Assembly (NCBI GenBank): GCA_023386315.1
Contig: JAEWJZ010000004.1
Coordinates: 62,001 to 126,000 of the forward strand
Reading direction: 5' to 3'
Length of the DNA: 64,000 nt
Origin: Bacillota bacterium
GTDB taxonomy: Bacteria; Bacillota; Clostridia; Lachnospirales; Lachnospiraceae
Shown: positions 33,113 through 42,237 of the stretch, piece after piece
How positions within the stretch are numbered: position 1 is the stretch's first letter
Layout: each line of letters starts with the position of its first letter
Notes under the pieces: generated by a model
Databases searched by the model: none
Seen by the model: only the letters and a program-made list of their open reading frames with translations
What the model was told of the DNA's origin: nothing
Made by a program: the position numbers and the translations under genes

Positions 33113-33889
33113 TCAGGAATAAGTTGACATATAATCTATGATAATTCTGCAGATCATATACAGTGGAATCCTCGAAGAGACCTCAAATTCCTTAATGGCC
33201 TGATGAGAATGCTTAAACCCTACCAGAGAAATCTTACTGCATGACAGTAACCTGGACTTAGGATTGCAGCAGCATGAAATTACGCAGTTCCCCTTCTGGT
33301 GGGCTGTGACAGCCGAAGAAACCAGCTCCGGAGTCTGTCCGTTCAAAGATAAAATAAACAGAACATCCCGCTCTTTCAGCTTCGAAGCCTTCACCTGCAT
33401 GATATTGGGATCATCCGTAAAGAAAACATCATAATCCAAAAGCTGTAATTTTAATGAAAACTCCTGACCAACATAGGTGGTGAGGCCTCTGGCAAACACT
33501 GATATCTGATGTGCCTCCTTTAAACACTGAATGACTGCCAGAATATCCGTCAGTGAAATCCGTTCATGTACAGCCTGAGCCTCAATGAGTGTTTTATTAA
33601 AAAGCTCATTCATGCTCTGAATCTCTTCACTTCTCGCCTTATTCCCGGAGCGGTACCTTAATTCATTAAATCCATTCAGGCCGCACTTACGAATGGCTCT
33701 TGATACCGTAGAGGGTGAAGAGTAAGTATCAAATGCAATATCAACAATGGACATTGCATGAAGAGTGTTCTCATGGCTGTTGATAAAATTAATAATTTCC
33801 AGTTCTGTCTTTGTCAGATTTTCTATTATATCTGAGTCAAGTGAGATAATTATGAAAACCTCCCCCTTTCCATACCTTTGCAGTCGCAT
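33113..33889 (-). CDS. MurR/RpiR family transcriptional regulator
   Basis: Up to 258 aa. The N-terminal RpiR HTH (LTKTELEIINFI and SSPSTVSRAIRKCGL, to about residue 75) is followed by a SIS sugar-phosphate-binding domain (ISVFARGLTTYVGQEF and VLFILSLNGQTPELV). It probably senses a sugar phosphate and controls the PTS operon just downstream. The start is unclear: the ATG at 33889 has no SD and sits in a palindromic operator, while GGGGGAGG (33859-33866) points to an ATT at 33850, giving 245 aa. It lies 9 nt after the small XRE gene. Confidence 0.88.
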   Translation of the reverse strand: MRLQRYGKGEVFIIISLDSDIIENLTKTELEIINFINSHENTLHAMSIVDIAFDTYSSPSTVSRAIRKCGLNGFNELRYRSGNKARSEEIQSMNELFNKTLIEAQAVHERISLTDILAVIQCLKEAHQISVFARGLTTYVGQEFSLKLQLLDYDVFFTDDPNIMQVKASKLKERDVLFILSLNGQTPELVSSAVTAHQKGNCVISCCCNPKSRLLSCSKISLVGFKHSHQAIKEFEVSSRIPLYMICRIIIDYMSTYS

Positions 33890-33898
33890 AAATGCAAC
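33883..33898. promoter_or_regulatory. XRE operator copy 1 (GTCGCA-TAAA-TGCAAC)
   Basis: A 16-bp palindrome with one mismatch to the GTTGCA-N4-TGCAAC consensus shared with 34124, 34211 and 42238. It lies at the xre/RpiR junction. Confidence 0.55.
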
Positions 33899-34105
33899 TT
33901 AACGGGCAAAAAAAATTCTTGCAGCCTCTTCTTTCGTCAGCGGGATCATCTTCATAATTTTGTTCATCTCTTCTACCGTAAATGTATTGCCTTTCCTCTT
34001 CATCTTACGATAAAATGTACATCTGCTTACTCCGATGGCATCTGCAATCGCTTCCTGAGTCAATGCTGACTCTGCCATCTTCTCCTTTAACATTTGTATA
34101 TTCAA
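33899..34105 (-). CDS. Small XRE-type HTH protein (phage Cro/repressor-like)
   Basis: About 68 aa, one helix-turn-helix domain (LTQEAIADAIGVSRCTFYRKMKRKG) plus a short C-terminal helix (EEMNKIMKMIPLTKEEAARIFF). This is the small repressor type common in Firmicutes prophages, but no phage gene is nearby. The TTG at 34105 is preferred over the upstream GTG, as GGGG lies 8 nt before it. It is divergent from a second XRE gene at 34271, and palindromic operators sit at both promoters. The minus-strand promoter is TTGACT-17-TATTCT (34152-34180). Confidence 0.75.
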   Translation of the reverse strand: MNIQMLKEKMAESALTQEAIADAIGVSRCTFYRKMKRKGNTFTVEEMNKIMKMIPLTKEEAARIFFAR

Positions 34106-34123
34106 ATAATACACCCCTTTCCA

Positions 34124-34139
34124 GTTGCATTAATGCTAC
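34124..34139. promoter_or_regulatory. XRE operator copy 2 (GTTGCA-TTAA-TGCTAC)
   Basis: A one-mismatch copy of the shared operator. It lies downstream of the -10 of the small xre gene, in a position to block transcription. Confidence 0.6.
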
Positions 34140-34210
34140 TATTGTAATATAAGAATAGCTCATAGGAATTAAAAAGTCAATATGCAAATCGCAGAAATGC
34201 ATCTATTGTC

Positions 34211-34226
34211 GTTGCATTTTTGCAAC
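34211..34226 (+). promoter_or_regulatory. XRE operator copy 3 within the promoter of the 34271 gene
   Basis: Perfect GTTGCA-TTTT-TGCAAC. It contains the -35 TTGCAT, which with a 17-bp spacer leads to TATGAT as -10. A bound regulator would overlap RNA polymerase, so autorepression is likely. Confidence 0.75.
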
Positions 34227-34270
34227 ATTGATGATATGATACCTATAGGATACATTCAGGAGGTATGAAC

Positions 34271-34774
34271 ATGTCAGTTACTGGTCAGAGAATAAAAGAA
34301 AGAAGAACTCAATTAGAGATGAGCGCAGACGATGTAGCCGCCCGGTTAGGCGTTTCAAGGTCTACGATTTTCAGATATGAGAACGGACACATCGGGAAGG
34401 TTCCCGCTAATGTTTTAGAAAAACTGGCGGGCATTCTTAAAACTACTCCAGCTTATTTAATGGGCTGGCAGGATGAGAGCGCTGAATATCAGTATTCAGG
34501 CTGGAATGGACCTGCAGATTCAGCCGTCGAAAGCTTATTCAGAGAAGATGGCGGCAAGGGTTACCACACAGATGGTGAGTTGGAAACTGTTATTCAAAAA
34601 GCTCATCCGGACGACAGGAAAAAGATCACTGCCATGGCGAAGCTATACTTCACCCTGACAGATTCCGGGAAAAGAAAAGCCTATGATTATCTCATTGATT
34701 TGTCCGAACAGCCAAAATACCGGAAGCAGTATCATGACGCCGTTTTTCAGGTTGTGGAAGAAGAAAAAGAATAA
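34271..34774 (+). CDS. XRE family transcriptional regulator (paralogue A)
   Basis: About 167 aa. The N-terminal HTH (TGQRIKERRTQLEMSADDVAARLGVSRSTIFRYENG, about residues 3-38) is followed by VPANVLEKLAGILKTTPAYL and a C-terminal linker and helix (ITAMAKLYFTLTDSGKRKAYDYLIDLSEQ). The second ATG, at 34271, is preferred because GGAGG sits 7 nt before it. It has a close paralogue at 42287-42769, sharing the HTH, the C-terminal helix and the promoter/operator; the middle segments differ. Probably an autorepressor. Confidence 0.88.
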   Translation: MSVTGQRIKERRTQLEMSADDVAARLGVSRSTIFRYENGHIGKVPANVLEKLAGILKTTPAYLMGWQDESAEYQYSGWNGPADSAVESLFREDGGKGYHTDGELETVIQKAHPDDRKKITAMAKLYFTLTDSGKRKAYDYLIDLSEQPKYRKQYHDAVFQVVEEEKE

Positions 34775-34923
34775 ATTAATCCAGCTGTTCCATTTAAATT
34801 TTATATCAGTAAAAAATCTTGCTCCTGGTAATAAAATCTTGCTGATTTGTAATTAATAGTATGATAAAATAAAATGTATTTTCCACACAAACAATACTAT
34901 AGAAAAGCAGGAACAGTTGAACT

Positions 34924-36276
34924 ATGGAAGCAAAATTAGAAAAAAAATATGGTTTATTTACAGCCATCGCGATGGTTGTAGGCATCGTTATTGGGAGCGG
35001 TGTATTTTTTAAAGCCGAAAAGATCCTGACTGCAACAGGGGGCAATTTAAAACAGGGCATTCTTGCGTGGATTATCGGCGGCATCATTATGATTTCCTGT
35101 GCATACACGTTTTCAGTCATGGCTACGAAGTACCAGTACATCAATGGTATCGTAGATTATGCAGAAGCGACAGTAGGAAAAACTTATGCCTATTATGTGG
35201 GCAGTTTTATGGCAATCATCTATTATCCTACGATTACCGCAGTTCTTGCATGGGTATCCGCACGGTACACCTGTGTAATCTTCGGTTTTTCCATAACCGG
35301 AGGAGAATGTATGACCATTGCCTGTCTTTACCTGATCTCCAGTTTTACAATCAACGCTTTATCTCCGGTTTTAGCAGGCAAATTTCAGGTCAGCACTACT
35401 GTCATTAAGCTGATTCCTCTCTTTTTAATGGCAATTGTCGGAACGTTTACCGGTCTACGCAACGGAATGACCACTTACAATTTTACTCATACCGTATCTG
35501 CAAGCACCTCCAACGGACTGTTTACAGCCATTGTAGCTGCCAGCTTTGCCTATGAGGGCTGGATTATCGCGACCTGTATCAATGCAGAACTTAAAAATGC
35601 AAAAAGGAATCTTCCCCTTGCTTTAATTTCCGGCACCTTAATCACCATGGCGGCGTACATCCTGTATTACATCGGGCTGGCAGGTACTGTTAAAAATGAA
35701 GTAATTATGGCAGGCGGGGAAGCCGGAGCCAAGCTGGCTTTTGAGACAGTTTTTACCTCAATCGGAGGCAACCTGTTATTTGTGTTTGTTATTATCTCCT
35801 GCCTGGGCACCTTAAACGGACTGATGCTTGGATGCACACGCGGAATCTATTCTCTGGCAGCGAGAGGTCTGGGACCGAAACCTAAGGTTTTCAGCCAGGT
35901 AGATCCTATGACGAACATGCCTGTTAACTCTGCAATTTTAGGATTATTCCTCTGCGGCGTCTGGCTGTTTTATTTCTACGGAGCCAATCTGACTGCCAGC
36001 TGGTTTGGATTTTTCACCTTTGATTCTTCCGAACTGCCAATCGTCACTGTTTATGCATTGTACGTTCCTATTTTTATTAACTTCATGACAAAAGGCAAAG
36101 GACTTAACTTCTTTAACCGTATATTAATGCCCTGCTTATCCCTTGCAGGCTGCGTATTTATGATCATTGCAGCATGGTTTGCACACGGAATGGCTGTAGT
36201 TGCTTTTCTTACTGTTTTTTTTGTTGTTATGGTATTTAGCGCTCTGTTTTTAAAGAGAGCAAAACCCTCGTTTTAA
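34924..36276 (+). CDS. APC family amino acid permease
   Basis: 450 aa with about 12 membrane spans. The APC signature is in the first helix (AMVVGIVIGSGVFF), followed by GGNLKQGILAWIIGG and the TM6-region AASFAYEGWIIATCINAELKNAKRN, which fits the SteT/LAT-like branch. It imports or exchanges amino acids through the cytoplasmic membrane; specificity is not readable. It is about 150 nt after the XRE gene, without a clear terminator between, and ends at a strong hairpin. Confidence 0.9.
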   Translation: MEAKLEKKYGLFTAIAMVVGIVIGSGVFFKAEKILTATGGNLKQGILAWIIGGIIMISCAYTFSVMATKYQYINGIVDYAEATVGKTYAYYVGSFMAIIYYPTITAVLAWVSARYTCVIFGFSITGGECMTIACLYLISSFTINALSPVLAGKFQVSTTVIKLIPLFLMAIVGTFTGLRNGMTTYNFTHTVSASTSNGLFTAIVAASFAYEGWIIATCINAELKNAKRNLPLALISGTLITMAAYILYYIGLAGTVKNEVIMAGGEAGAKLAFETVFTSIGGNLLFVFVIISCLGTLNGLMLGCTRGIYSLAARGLGPKPKVFSQVDPMTNMPVNSAILGLFLCGVWLFYFYGANLTASWFGFFTFDSSELPIVTVYALYVPIFINFMTKGKGLNFFNRILMPCLSLAGCVFMIIAAWFAHGMAVVAFLTVFFVVMVFSALFLKRAKPSF

Positions 36277-36341
36277 GATATGCATAACATCTGGGATAAA
36301 ATCAAGTTGGTGGGAAGTCTTTTCCTGAAGTCATATTACTG

Positions 36342-36377
36342 TTTTGTTTCTGTGGATTACAATCCACAGAAACAAAA
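36342..36377. terminator. Bidirectional terminator, permease / GH43
   Basis: TTTTGTTTCTGTGGATT (36342-36358) pairs perfectly with 36361-36377. The gap between the arms is only 2 nt, so the top pairs would open to form the loop. It lies between convergent genes. Confidence 0.85.
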
Positions 36378-36383
36378 AATAAT

Positions 36384-38240
36384 CTAACAATCACTGATCA
36401 TAACATTCGTGAAGATTCTCCGCAGCTCTGGATTTAAATCACGTTCTGCAGACATATCAAAAACCGGTTTTTCATTCATATTAAAATGCACTCTGCGAAT
36501 CCCGGAGCATCTCAGATGATGTGTAAGCGCATCTTCCGCATGATAAGCAATCATCAGATTTCCTTCCGGATCTATGAAAAAAGAATTATGCCCGGAACCA
36601 TATTCGCCTTCTACAGAATAGAAAGTAAGAACCGGAGTATTGCTCTTTTTCCAATTAGAAATCTGTAATAGGTCATCACCAGCTTTTGCGGTAAGCAGCC
36701 CCAAAGCATATGTATATCCATCTGCCGCACCTCCAGAGTAAGTAACATATACGGTATCTCCTGCAACAAATGCATGTGGGCCCTCATTGTTAATAGTCCC
36801 CTCAACATTTTCCCACCCAAAAAGCGGTCTGGAAAGCAGCACAGGATCACTGGTCAGTATCCACGGAGTCCTTTTATCTGCAGATGCAATATAAAGCATG
36901 GAACCACTGTCCAGTTTGGTACCTATATTTTCCCGGTAAGACCAGATCATATAACCATTACTCCCGGCTTCCAGATAAGTCATGTCGAGAGAAATGCCAT
37001 CTGTGGTCAACCAGGTTCCGTCCTTTTTCTGAATTCTCTTCGGTTCTTCCCAACTATCTGCATCTGGGATATGACCGCCTTTTTTGAGTTTCATTAAATG
37101 GCACTGCGGCCCCCATACTTTCCCTCCTACTGCAAACAAAATATAAAGCTCTCCACCTATCAGATGGAACTCCGGTGCCCAGAACGTCTGGATAAAATTA
37201 CGTTTCTCGTCATAAGCCAGAATCAGCTGCTGCTTTATCCCTTCATCAAAAAGCCGATCGGGAACTTCGGCTTCCCTGACATATAGCCCTACATCATTCA
37301 AGTTATCATTGGTAGCTATAAAATAGTATTTGCCTTCCCATGGAAAAATCATCGGATCGGCGAACCCCGTTGCTAACGGAAATGGATATTTACGGTCCGT
37401 AACAGTTCCGTTGATCGTATATTCTCCTGGCTTTTTAGAGTCTGGTCCCTCCAAATCCCACAATACTTTCTTCTGAACAGTGGAACCGTCCGAATAAACA
37501 GCTGTTGCCGTCACTTTGCTTAGTTCATTAAAAGAAGATACAGAGATATGGTCCGGCACTATTATTTCAGTATTAAAAATTCGGCTCCATTTCTGAATAA
37601 TGCGGTCACAGAGGCCGCTCCCAATTTTCACCACATTACCAGCAACTGCACCTTTCGGACCATGTACGGCACCCCCTTCAATCAGTCCATTTATGGACTG
37701 CACAGCTGAAAAACCGGTCTGGCATATGATATCTTCTTCTGTCGTGATTTGAAAACATTTCCCATTCCTTGTTTTCCATGTAATATGATATTTTCCTTCA
37801 AAATTGTCATAAGTACATGTTACTGTTTTTATTTCTTCATCCGACCCCAGATCAAGCAGTCCGATATAATTAAACTCCATAAAATCTTCTGTAATCCAGT
37901 ACAGAACTTTTCCAAAACTTTCTTCATCTGCACTGCCATCCTGATTCACACGAACAGCCATAATTCCATAATTCCCAGCCGCCATCTGAAATACCCATGG
38001 GTTTCTGAGTCCTTTGGGGTGAATGACGTTATCCTCTCCAATTGTACCCTCTGCAAACAGAATTCCATAATTCTGATTCAGTGCCTGAAATGACCGCCCA
38101 TCTCTGCTCCATGCAAAATGAATGCTGCGTGCAAGTCCTTCCGGATACCTCTCTTCATCGGGCCGACGCGTATAGCTCAGTAAATCAGCCTCTTTTTGTC
38201 TGTAAATCTCCTCCATCTGTCTGACTCTCCCTCCATACAT
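36384..38240 (-). CDS. Glycoside hydrolase family 43-like enzyme with Ig-like insert
   Basis: 618 aa. The C-terminal half (from about 290) is a GH43 five-bladed propeller with FADPMIFPWEGKYYFIATN (first Asp), TTDGISLDMTYL and INNEGPHAF (general acid Glu). An Ig-like segment precedes it (VSSFNELSKVTATAVYSDGS, about 225-280), and the N-terminal 200 residues look like a partial second propeller. No signal peptide, so it acts on imported oligosaccharides. Starts at 38240 and 38216 are both possible; GGAGGGAG favours 38216. It is 2 nt downstream of the GH42 gene. Substrate probably an arabinose- or galactose-containing oligomer. Confidence 0.82.
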   Translation of the reverse strand: MYGGRVRQMEEIYRQKEADLLSYTRRPDEERYPEGLARSIHFAWSRDGRSFQALNQNYGILFAEGTIGEDNVIHPKGLRNPWVFQMAAGNYGIMAVRVNQDGSADEESFGKVLYWITEDFMEFNYIGLLDLGSDEEIKTVTCTYDNFEGKYHITWKTRNGKCFQITTEEDIICQTGFSAVQSINGLIEGGAVHGPKGAVAGNVVKIGSGLCDRIIQKWSRIFNTEIIVPDHISVSSFNELSKVTATAVYSDGSTVQKKVLWDLEGPDSKKPGEYTINGTVTDRKYPFPLATGFADPMIFPWEGKYYFIATNDNLNDVGLYVREAEVPDRLFDEGIKQQLILAYDEKRNFIQTFWAPEFHLIGGELYILFAVGGKVWGPQCHLMKLKKGGHIPDADSWEEPKRIQKKDGTWLTTDGISLDMTYLEAGSNGYMIWSYRENIGTKLDSGSMLYIASADKRTPWILTSDPVLLSRPLFGWENVEGTINNEGPHAFVAGDTVYVTYSGGAADGYTYALGLLTAKAGDDLLQISNWKKSNTPVLTFYSVEGEYGSGHNSFFIDPEGNLMIAYHAEDALTHHLRCSGIRRVHFNMNEKPVFDMSAERDLNPELRRIFTNVMISDC

Positions 38241-38242
38241 CT

Positions 38243-40270
38243 TTATCTTTTTAATATAACAGTTCCAAACCCACCCAGACTACTGCTCTTTACTCCATAA
38301 ACAAGCTTATAGCCCTGTATTGGTAATTCAAGCCTTACCGGATCTGCATTAAAGTTTTGAATAATCAGATAGGTCGTTTCATCAGACTCTCTGGTGGTCA
38401 CTTCTACTCCATCAGGAATAAAAGGCAGAGGTTTTTCAATATTTTCATCTTTCTGCACTGCCTCTAAAAAGTCATTGTAAAACTGCTGTTCCATATCCGC
38501 ACAGATATAATATGCCTTTCCCTTTCCGTATTGATTGCAAGTCAAGACAGGAAGACCTTTATAAAAGTCTTTCTCATAGGCCATAATCACATCAGCCTCC
38601 GTAACTTTCACCAATTCACACAGTTTCTGACAGGTATAGCTCTTTTGCAGGGAAAGGAGATTATCCCTGACAGGAACCGCTGTATTTTCTTCACCATCAT
38701 ATAATCCGTCAATTTCAGTTCTCCTTAAGCCAAAGACTTCCGTCAGCTTTCCAGGCGCACCTCCCAGGTAACAGCGATCCGTATCATCTGTGACGCCAGA
38801 CCAGAAAGTCATTATGGCGATTCCGCCATTTTTCACAAAATCCCTGATTTTATTCTCAATCCCTGCACGGAACATATATAGCATAGGAATCAGTACAATG
38901 TGATATTCCTTCAGGCCATCTTCCATATCAATAACATCCACGTCCAGCCCAAGTCTCCGCATCCCGGCGTACATCTTTTCTGCAGTTTCTTTATAGGGCA
39001 GCCCTGCATTTCTGGGCCCCTGTGCATCCATTAAAGCCCATCGGTTCTCCGTATCATATATAAGAGCCGCCTTTGGCTTTTGAACCGTTCCCACAAACTC
39101 ATTCAGACTGGAAAGTGTCTCACCCACCTGGCAGACCTCGTGAAAAACCCTGGTGTCTTCTCCTCCATAATGATCAATGACTGCGCCATGGAATTTTTCT
39201 GAAGCTCCACGGCTTTGCCGCAGCTGGAAGTACAGCACGCTGTCAGAGCCATGAGCGACTGCCTGCAGCGATGCAGCATGAAGTATTCCGGGCTTTCTTA
39301 GTTTGCTGACCTCCTGCCAGTTTGTTGAGGATGGAGAGGATTCCATCAGAAGAAATGGCTTTTTCAGCAAAGTACGCATAAAATCATGCTGAAATGCCGT
39401 TTCTACGGCAGTCTGGGGCTCCGGCTTTTTATGCCATTGCGGATAACTGTCCCAGGAAGCCACATCAATGATTTCTCTGAATTTTCTGTAATTCAACCCA
39501 TCATAATCGCCCATAAAATTAGTAGTAACCGGTTTTTGACAGCCTCCATCACGAATTGCCTTCTTTTCCTGCGCCGCAAAATCCACAGTTTGCGCAGTTA
39601 CAAATCTTTTCCAGTCCAGATTCAGGGCATGAAGCATCATTTCCCCTCTGGACGAAGGGCTTTCTATCTGATCAAAACTTTGATAGGTGTGGCTCCAGAA
39701 TGCAGTATTCCATTTGCGGTTCAATTCTTCGATTGTATCATAACGTTCTTTCAGCCAGCTTCTGAATTTTGCCTGGCATAACGGGCAGTGGCAGTCTCCT
39801 CCGTATTCATTGGAAAGATGAAAAAGCAGAACGCCGGGGTGATTCCCCACTTCCTTTGCCAGAAGCGTATTAATCCCTCTCACCTTTTGGCGGTAAACTG
39901 GCGAGGTATAGCAATGGTTCTGCCGTCCGCCAAATAAATTCCGTTCTCTTTGTTCATTCATCCGAAGCACCTCCGGATATCGCCTGGCCAGCCACTGAGG
40001 CCTCGCACCGGAAGGCGTTCCAAGAATTGTATAAATTCCATTCTGATACATCCGGTCTACAATCTCAAGCAGCCAGTCAATGTGATAGTTTCCTTCCTCT
40101 GGTTCCAGAAAGGCCCAGGAAAACATCCCCATTGTAACCGTATTAATACCTGCCTTTAAAAAAAGTACCAGATCCCGTTCCAGAATATCCGGGCAATCCA
40201 GCCATTGCTCCGGATTGTAATCACCTCCGTGCAATATCTTTCCCTGTCTCATCGTTAAATTTTTATTCAT
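38243..40270 (-). CDS. GH42 beta-galactosidase
   Basis: 675 aa, typical of GH42. The acid/base Glu155 lies in HLSNEYGGDC, the nucleophile Glu310 in FLLMESSPSSTNWQ. The structural zinc cluster of GH42 is present as Cys120, Cys160, Cys162 and Cys165. The C-terminal half contains the trimerisation and small beta domains (ending YLIIQNFNADPVRLEL). Cytosolic, no signal peptide. It forms an operon with the GH43 enzyme, consistent with breakdown of galactosyl or arabinogalacto-oligosaccharides; no transporter is adjacent. Confidence 0.95.
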   Translation of the reverse strand: MNKNLTMRQGKILHGGDYNPEQWLDCPDILERDLVLFLKAGINTVTMGMFSWAFLEPEEGNYHIDWLLEIVDRMYQNGIYTILGTPSGARPQWLARRYPEVLRMNEQRERNLFGGRQNHCYTSPVYRQKVRGINTLLAKEVGNHPGVLLFHLSNEYGGDCHCPLCQAKFRSWLKERYDTIEELNRKWNTAFWSHTYQSFDQIESPSSRGEMMLHALNLDWKRFVTAQTVDFAAQEKKAIRDGGCQKPVTTNFMGDYDGLNYRKFREIIDVASWDSYPQWHKKPEPQTAVETAFQHDFMRTLLKKPFLLMESSPSSTNWQEVSKLRKPGILHAASLQAVAHGSDSVLYFQLRQSRGASEKFHGAVIDHYGGEDTRVFHEVCQVGETLSSLNEFVGTVQKPKAALIYDTENRWALMDAQGPRNAGLPYKETAEKMYAGMRRLGLDVDVIDMEDGLKEYHIVLIPMLYMFRAGIENKIRDFVKNGGIAIMTFWSGVTDDTDRCYLGGAPGKLTEVFGLRRTEIDGLYDGEENTAVPVRDNLLSLQKSYTCQKLCELVKVTEADVIMAYEKDFYKGLPVLTCNQYGKGKAYYICADMEQQFYNDFLEAVQKDENIEKPLPFIPDGVEVTTRESDETTYLIIQNFNADPVRLELPIQGYKLVYGVKSSSLGGFGTVILKR

Positions 40271-40442
40271 ATCGTTTCATCTCCATAATCCCCGCTCTAT
40301 TACCCTACATGGTAGAATCTTTAATCAAAACATTATAGCTCAGAACCAACTTGTTACAGTCTGCATTTTTATTGATGGCAACAGCGCCATCTCCTTTACA
40401 TTAAACTCAGACAAGTGACCGCAGGGTAACGGTGCTGGTTAT

Positions 40443-40467
40443 ATTATACACTATTTTGTTAACAAAA
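40443..40467 (-). promoter_or_regulatory. Candidate promoter and operator of the GH42-GH43 operon
   Basis: TATAAT at 40443-40448 with a 14-bp perfect palindrome TTTTGTTAACAAAA (40454-40467) in the spacer. The 309-bp gap 40271-40579 holds this site, a second TATAAT nearer GH42, and the TetR promoter; no gene is seen. Confidence 0.5.
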
Positions 40468-40508
40468 AATAATGCGCAATTTTTTATATTACGCAATCTT
40501 TTGATTTC

Positions 40509-40550
40509 TTGACTGACTGGCTTATTTGTGCTAACATAACAGTTGTTATG
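40509..40550 (+). promoter_or_regulatory. Promoter and autoregulatory operator of the TetR gene
   Basis: TTGACT (40509-40514), 17-bp spacer, TAACAT (40532-40537). A perfect palindrome CATAACA-GT-TGTTATG (40535-40550) overlaps the -10 and start site, as expected for a TetR operator. Confidence 0.7.
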
Positions 40551-40579
40551 CCAGCACAGTAAGATTGGAGAAAACAAGC

Positions 40580-41200
40580 ATGAAGCAGAATTGGGAGAAT
40601 CCAGCTTCACAGGAGTCCGATGCCGGAACAACCCGTGAACGGCTGATAAAAGCAGGTAAAGAAGAATTTTATGAAAAAGGTTACAGGCAGGCCAGCCTCC
40701 GTAAAATTTGTGCTGCCTGCGGCGTTACCACCGGGGCCTTTTATTTTCATTTTTCCGGAAAACAGCAGCTGTTTTCAGCCATTGTGGAACCAGTCATTGA
40801 ACAATGGACCAGTCTGGGTAACACACTTGCAGACCGGGAGCTTAAAGACCAGTCCACCGCACTGGATAACGACCGGGCTATGATGGACCTGGAACTAAGG
40901 CACCGCAGGGAAATACTCATTTTGCTGGAAAAATCCTCCGGCAGCGGAAAAGAAAACTTTCTGGATAATCTGAAGCAGGAGCTTAAAAAGCATTTCATGA
41001 CTCATTTTACCAAAACCATCGGCCATGTTCCCAATGGGGAGTTCATACAGCTTCTGGTAGATATGCGCATCTATGGAAACATTCAGCTGCTAAAAGGAAA
41101 TTACGACAGGACACAGACATTATTTTTCAATGATCTTCTGGCTCATTATGCAGAAGGCGGATTTACATATCTAATTCAAAACTGCAAAGACCGGTTATAG
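40580..41200 (+). CDS. TetR/AcrR family transcriptional regulator
   Basis: About 206 aa. The HTH is clear: TRERLIKAGKEEFYEKGYRQASLRKICAACGVTTGAFYFHFSGKQQLF, about residues 18-65, and the C-terminal ligand domain is helical. The ATG at 40580 is preferred over an in-frame TTG five codons earlier that lies in the GGAG SD. It probably represses itself and the methyltransferase gene downstream, although a terminator separates them. A palindrome overlaps its promoter. Confidence 0.9.
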   Translation: MKQNWENPASQESDAGTTRERLIKAGKEEFYEKGYRQASLRKICAACGVTTGAFYFHFSGKQQLFSAIVEPVIEQWTSLGNTLADRELKDQSTALDNDRAMMDLELRHRREILILLEKSSGSGKENFLDNLKQELKKHFMTHFTKTIGHVPNGEFIQLLVDMRIYGNIQLLKGNYDRTQTLFFNDLLAHYAEGGFTYLIQNCKDRL

Positions 41201-41229
41201 AATCCAGGGCAAGGTGCCCTGGATTTTTT
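41201..41229 (+). terminator. TetR gene terminator
   Basis: AATCCAGGGC-AAGGT-GCCCTGGATT followed by TTTT. A textbook intrinsic terminator directly after the stop codon. Confidence 0.92.
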
Positions 41230-41286
41230 ATATAACAAAAACAGGCAGCCGTTATGCTGCCCCCATTAAAAGGAGGTATCTTAATT

Positions 41287-42066
41287 ATGAAACAACCAAA
41301 CTACGGAAACTGGATTTCCAAATCCATGATGCATTTTCTATGGGCCGCAACCGCCATCTTCCTGGCGATCACCCTGTTTTTCACCTATCTGTTCCAGGTG
41401 AAGATTCTGGCTGCTGCCACTCTGATGCTCACCATACTGTCAGCCATTTTGTCCGTATATCATCAGATTTGCCGCCATGCGTTTTCCTTCTCAGGAAAAG
41501 GAGTGATGAGCGGAATCCATAAGGAATTGCTGACTCATCTTAGCTGGAACGGAAACGGTACCCTTCTGGATATCGGCTGTGGCTCCGGCGCACTCACCAT
41601 TCGCTGCGCCAAAGCATTTCCCAAAGCAGAAATAACAGGAATTGACTATTGGGGAGCGCAATGGAACTATGCCAAAGAACAATGCGAAGAAAACAGGTGG
41701 ATTGAACAGGTTCCGCCCATTACCTTCTTAAAAGGGGATGCCGCCGTACTTCCGTTCCAGGATGAAAGCTTTGACGCCGCTATCAGCAATTTTGTCTTCC
41801 ACGAGGTTATGACTCAGCCGGATAAACGCAAAGTCGTCCGGGAGGCACTCCGGGTAGTAAAAAAAGGCGGTGTTTTCGCCTTTCACGATTTATTTGAGCA
41901 AAAGAAACTATATGGTGATATGGAAGAATTGGTGGAAGAACTAAAAAAAGAGGGGATCACAGAAATCCATTATCTGGCTCATACAGAACATATGGATTGT
42001 ATACCGTCCTATGTGAAAGCACCATGGCTGCTGTCAGGCCTTGGGATGCTTTATGGGGTGAAATGA
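41287..42066 (+). CDS. Membrane-anchored class I SAM-dependent methyltransferase
   Basis: 259 aa. Two N-terminal hydrophobic helices (about 11-30 and 36-54) anchor a cytoplasmic methyltransferase: motif I LLDIGCGSGALTIRCAK, EITGIDYWGAQW, GDAAVLPFQDESFDAAISNFVFHEV and LRVVKKGGVFAFHD. The ATG follows AAAAGGAGG. The in-frame upstream ATG at 41254 has no SD. Small membrane-bound methyltransferases of this kind occur next to TetR regulators in Clostridia; the substrate is unknown and may be a lipid. Confidence 0.85.
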   Translation: MKQPNYGNWISKSMMHFLWAATAIFLAITLFFTYLFQVKILAAATLMLTILSAILSVYHQICRHAFSFSGKGVMSGIHKELLTHLSWNGNGTLLDIGCGSGALTIRCAKAFPKAEITGIDYWGAQWNYAKEQCEENRWIEQVPPITFLKGDAAVLPFQDESFDAAISNFVFHEVMTQPDKRKVVREALRVVKKGGVFAFHDLFEQKKLYGDMEELVEELKKEGITEIHYLAHTEHMDCIPSYVKAPWLLSGLGMLYGVK

Positions 42067-42112
42067 GTTCTTACAAAGAAAAATGAATCCTGTAGTATCC
42101 TACCGGTGAGTT

Positions 42113-42166
42113 AAAAGCAGCAGCCTCATTATTCCAGTAAAACAAATATGAGGCTGCTGCTTTTTT
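42113..42166 (+). terminator. Methyltransferase gene terminator
   Basis: AAAAGCAGCAGCCTCAT pairs with ATGAGGCTGCTGCTTTT, followed by further Ts. The loop is 18 nt. Confidence 0.88.
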
Positions 42167-42237
42167 ACAGTAATCGCATTTAAGAATATCTCTTTACTAA
42201 ATAAATACCCCACAATAGCAAATCTGCGCCTATATAT

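Noticed and set aside
33899..34774. A prophage remnant around the XRE pair
   Set aside because: The small HTH protein resembles phage repressors, but there is no integrase, structural, terminase or lysis gene nearby, and no attachment-site repeats were seen.
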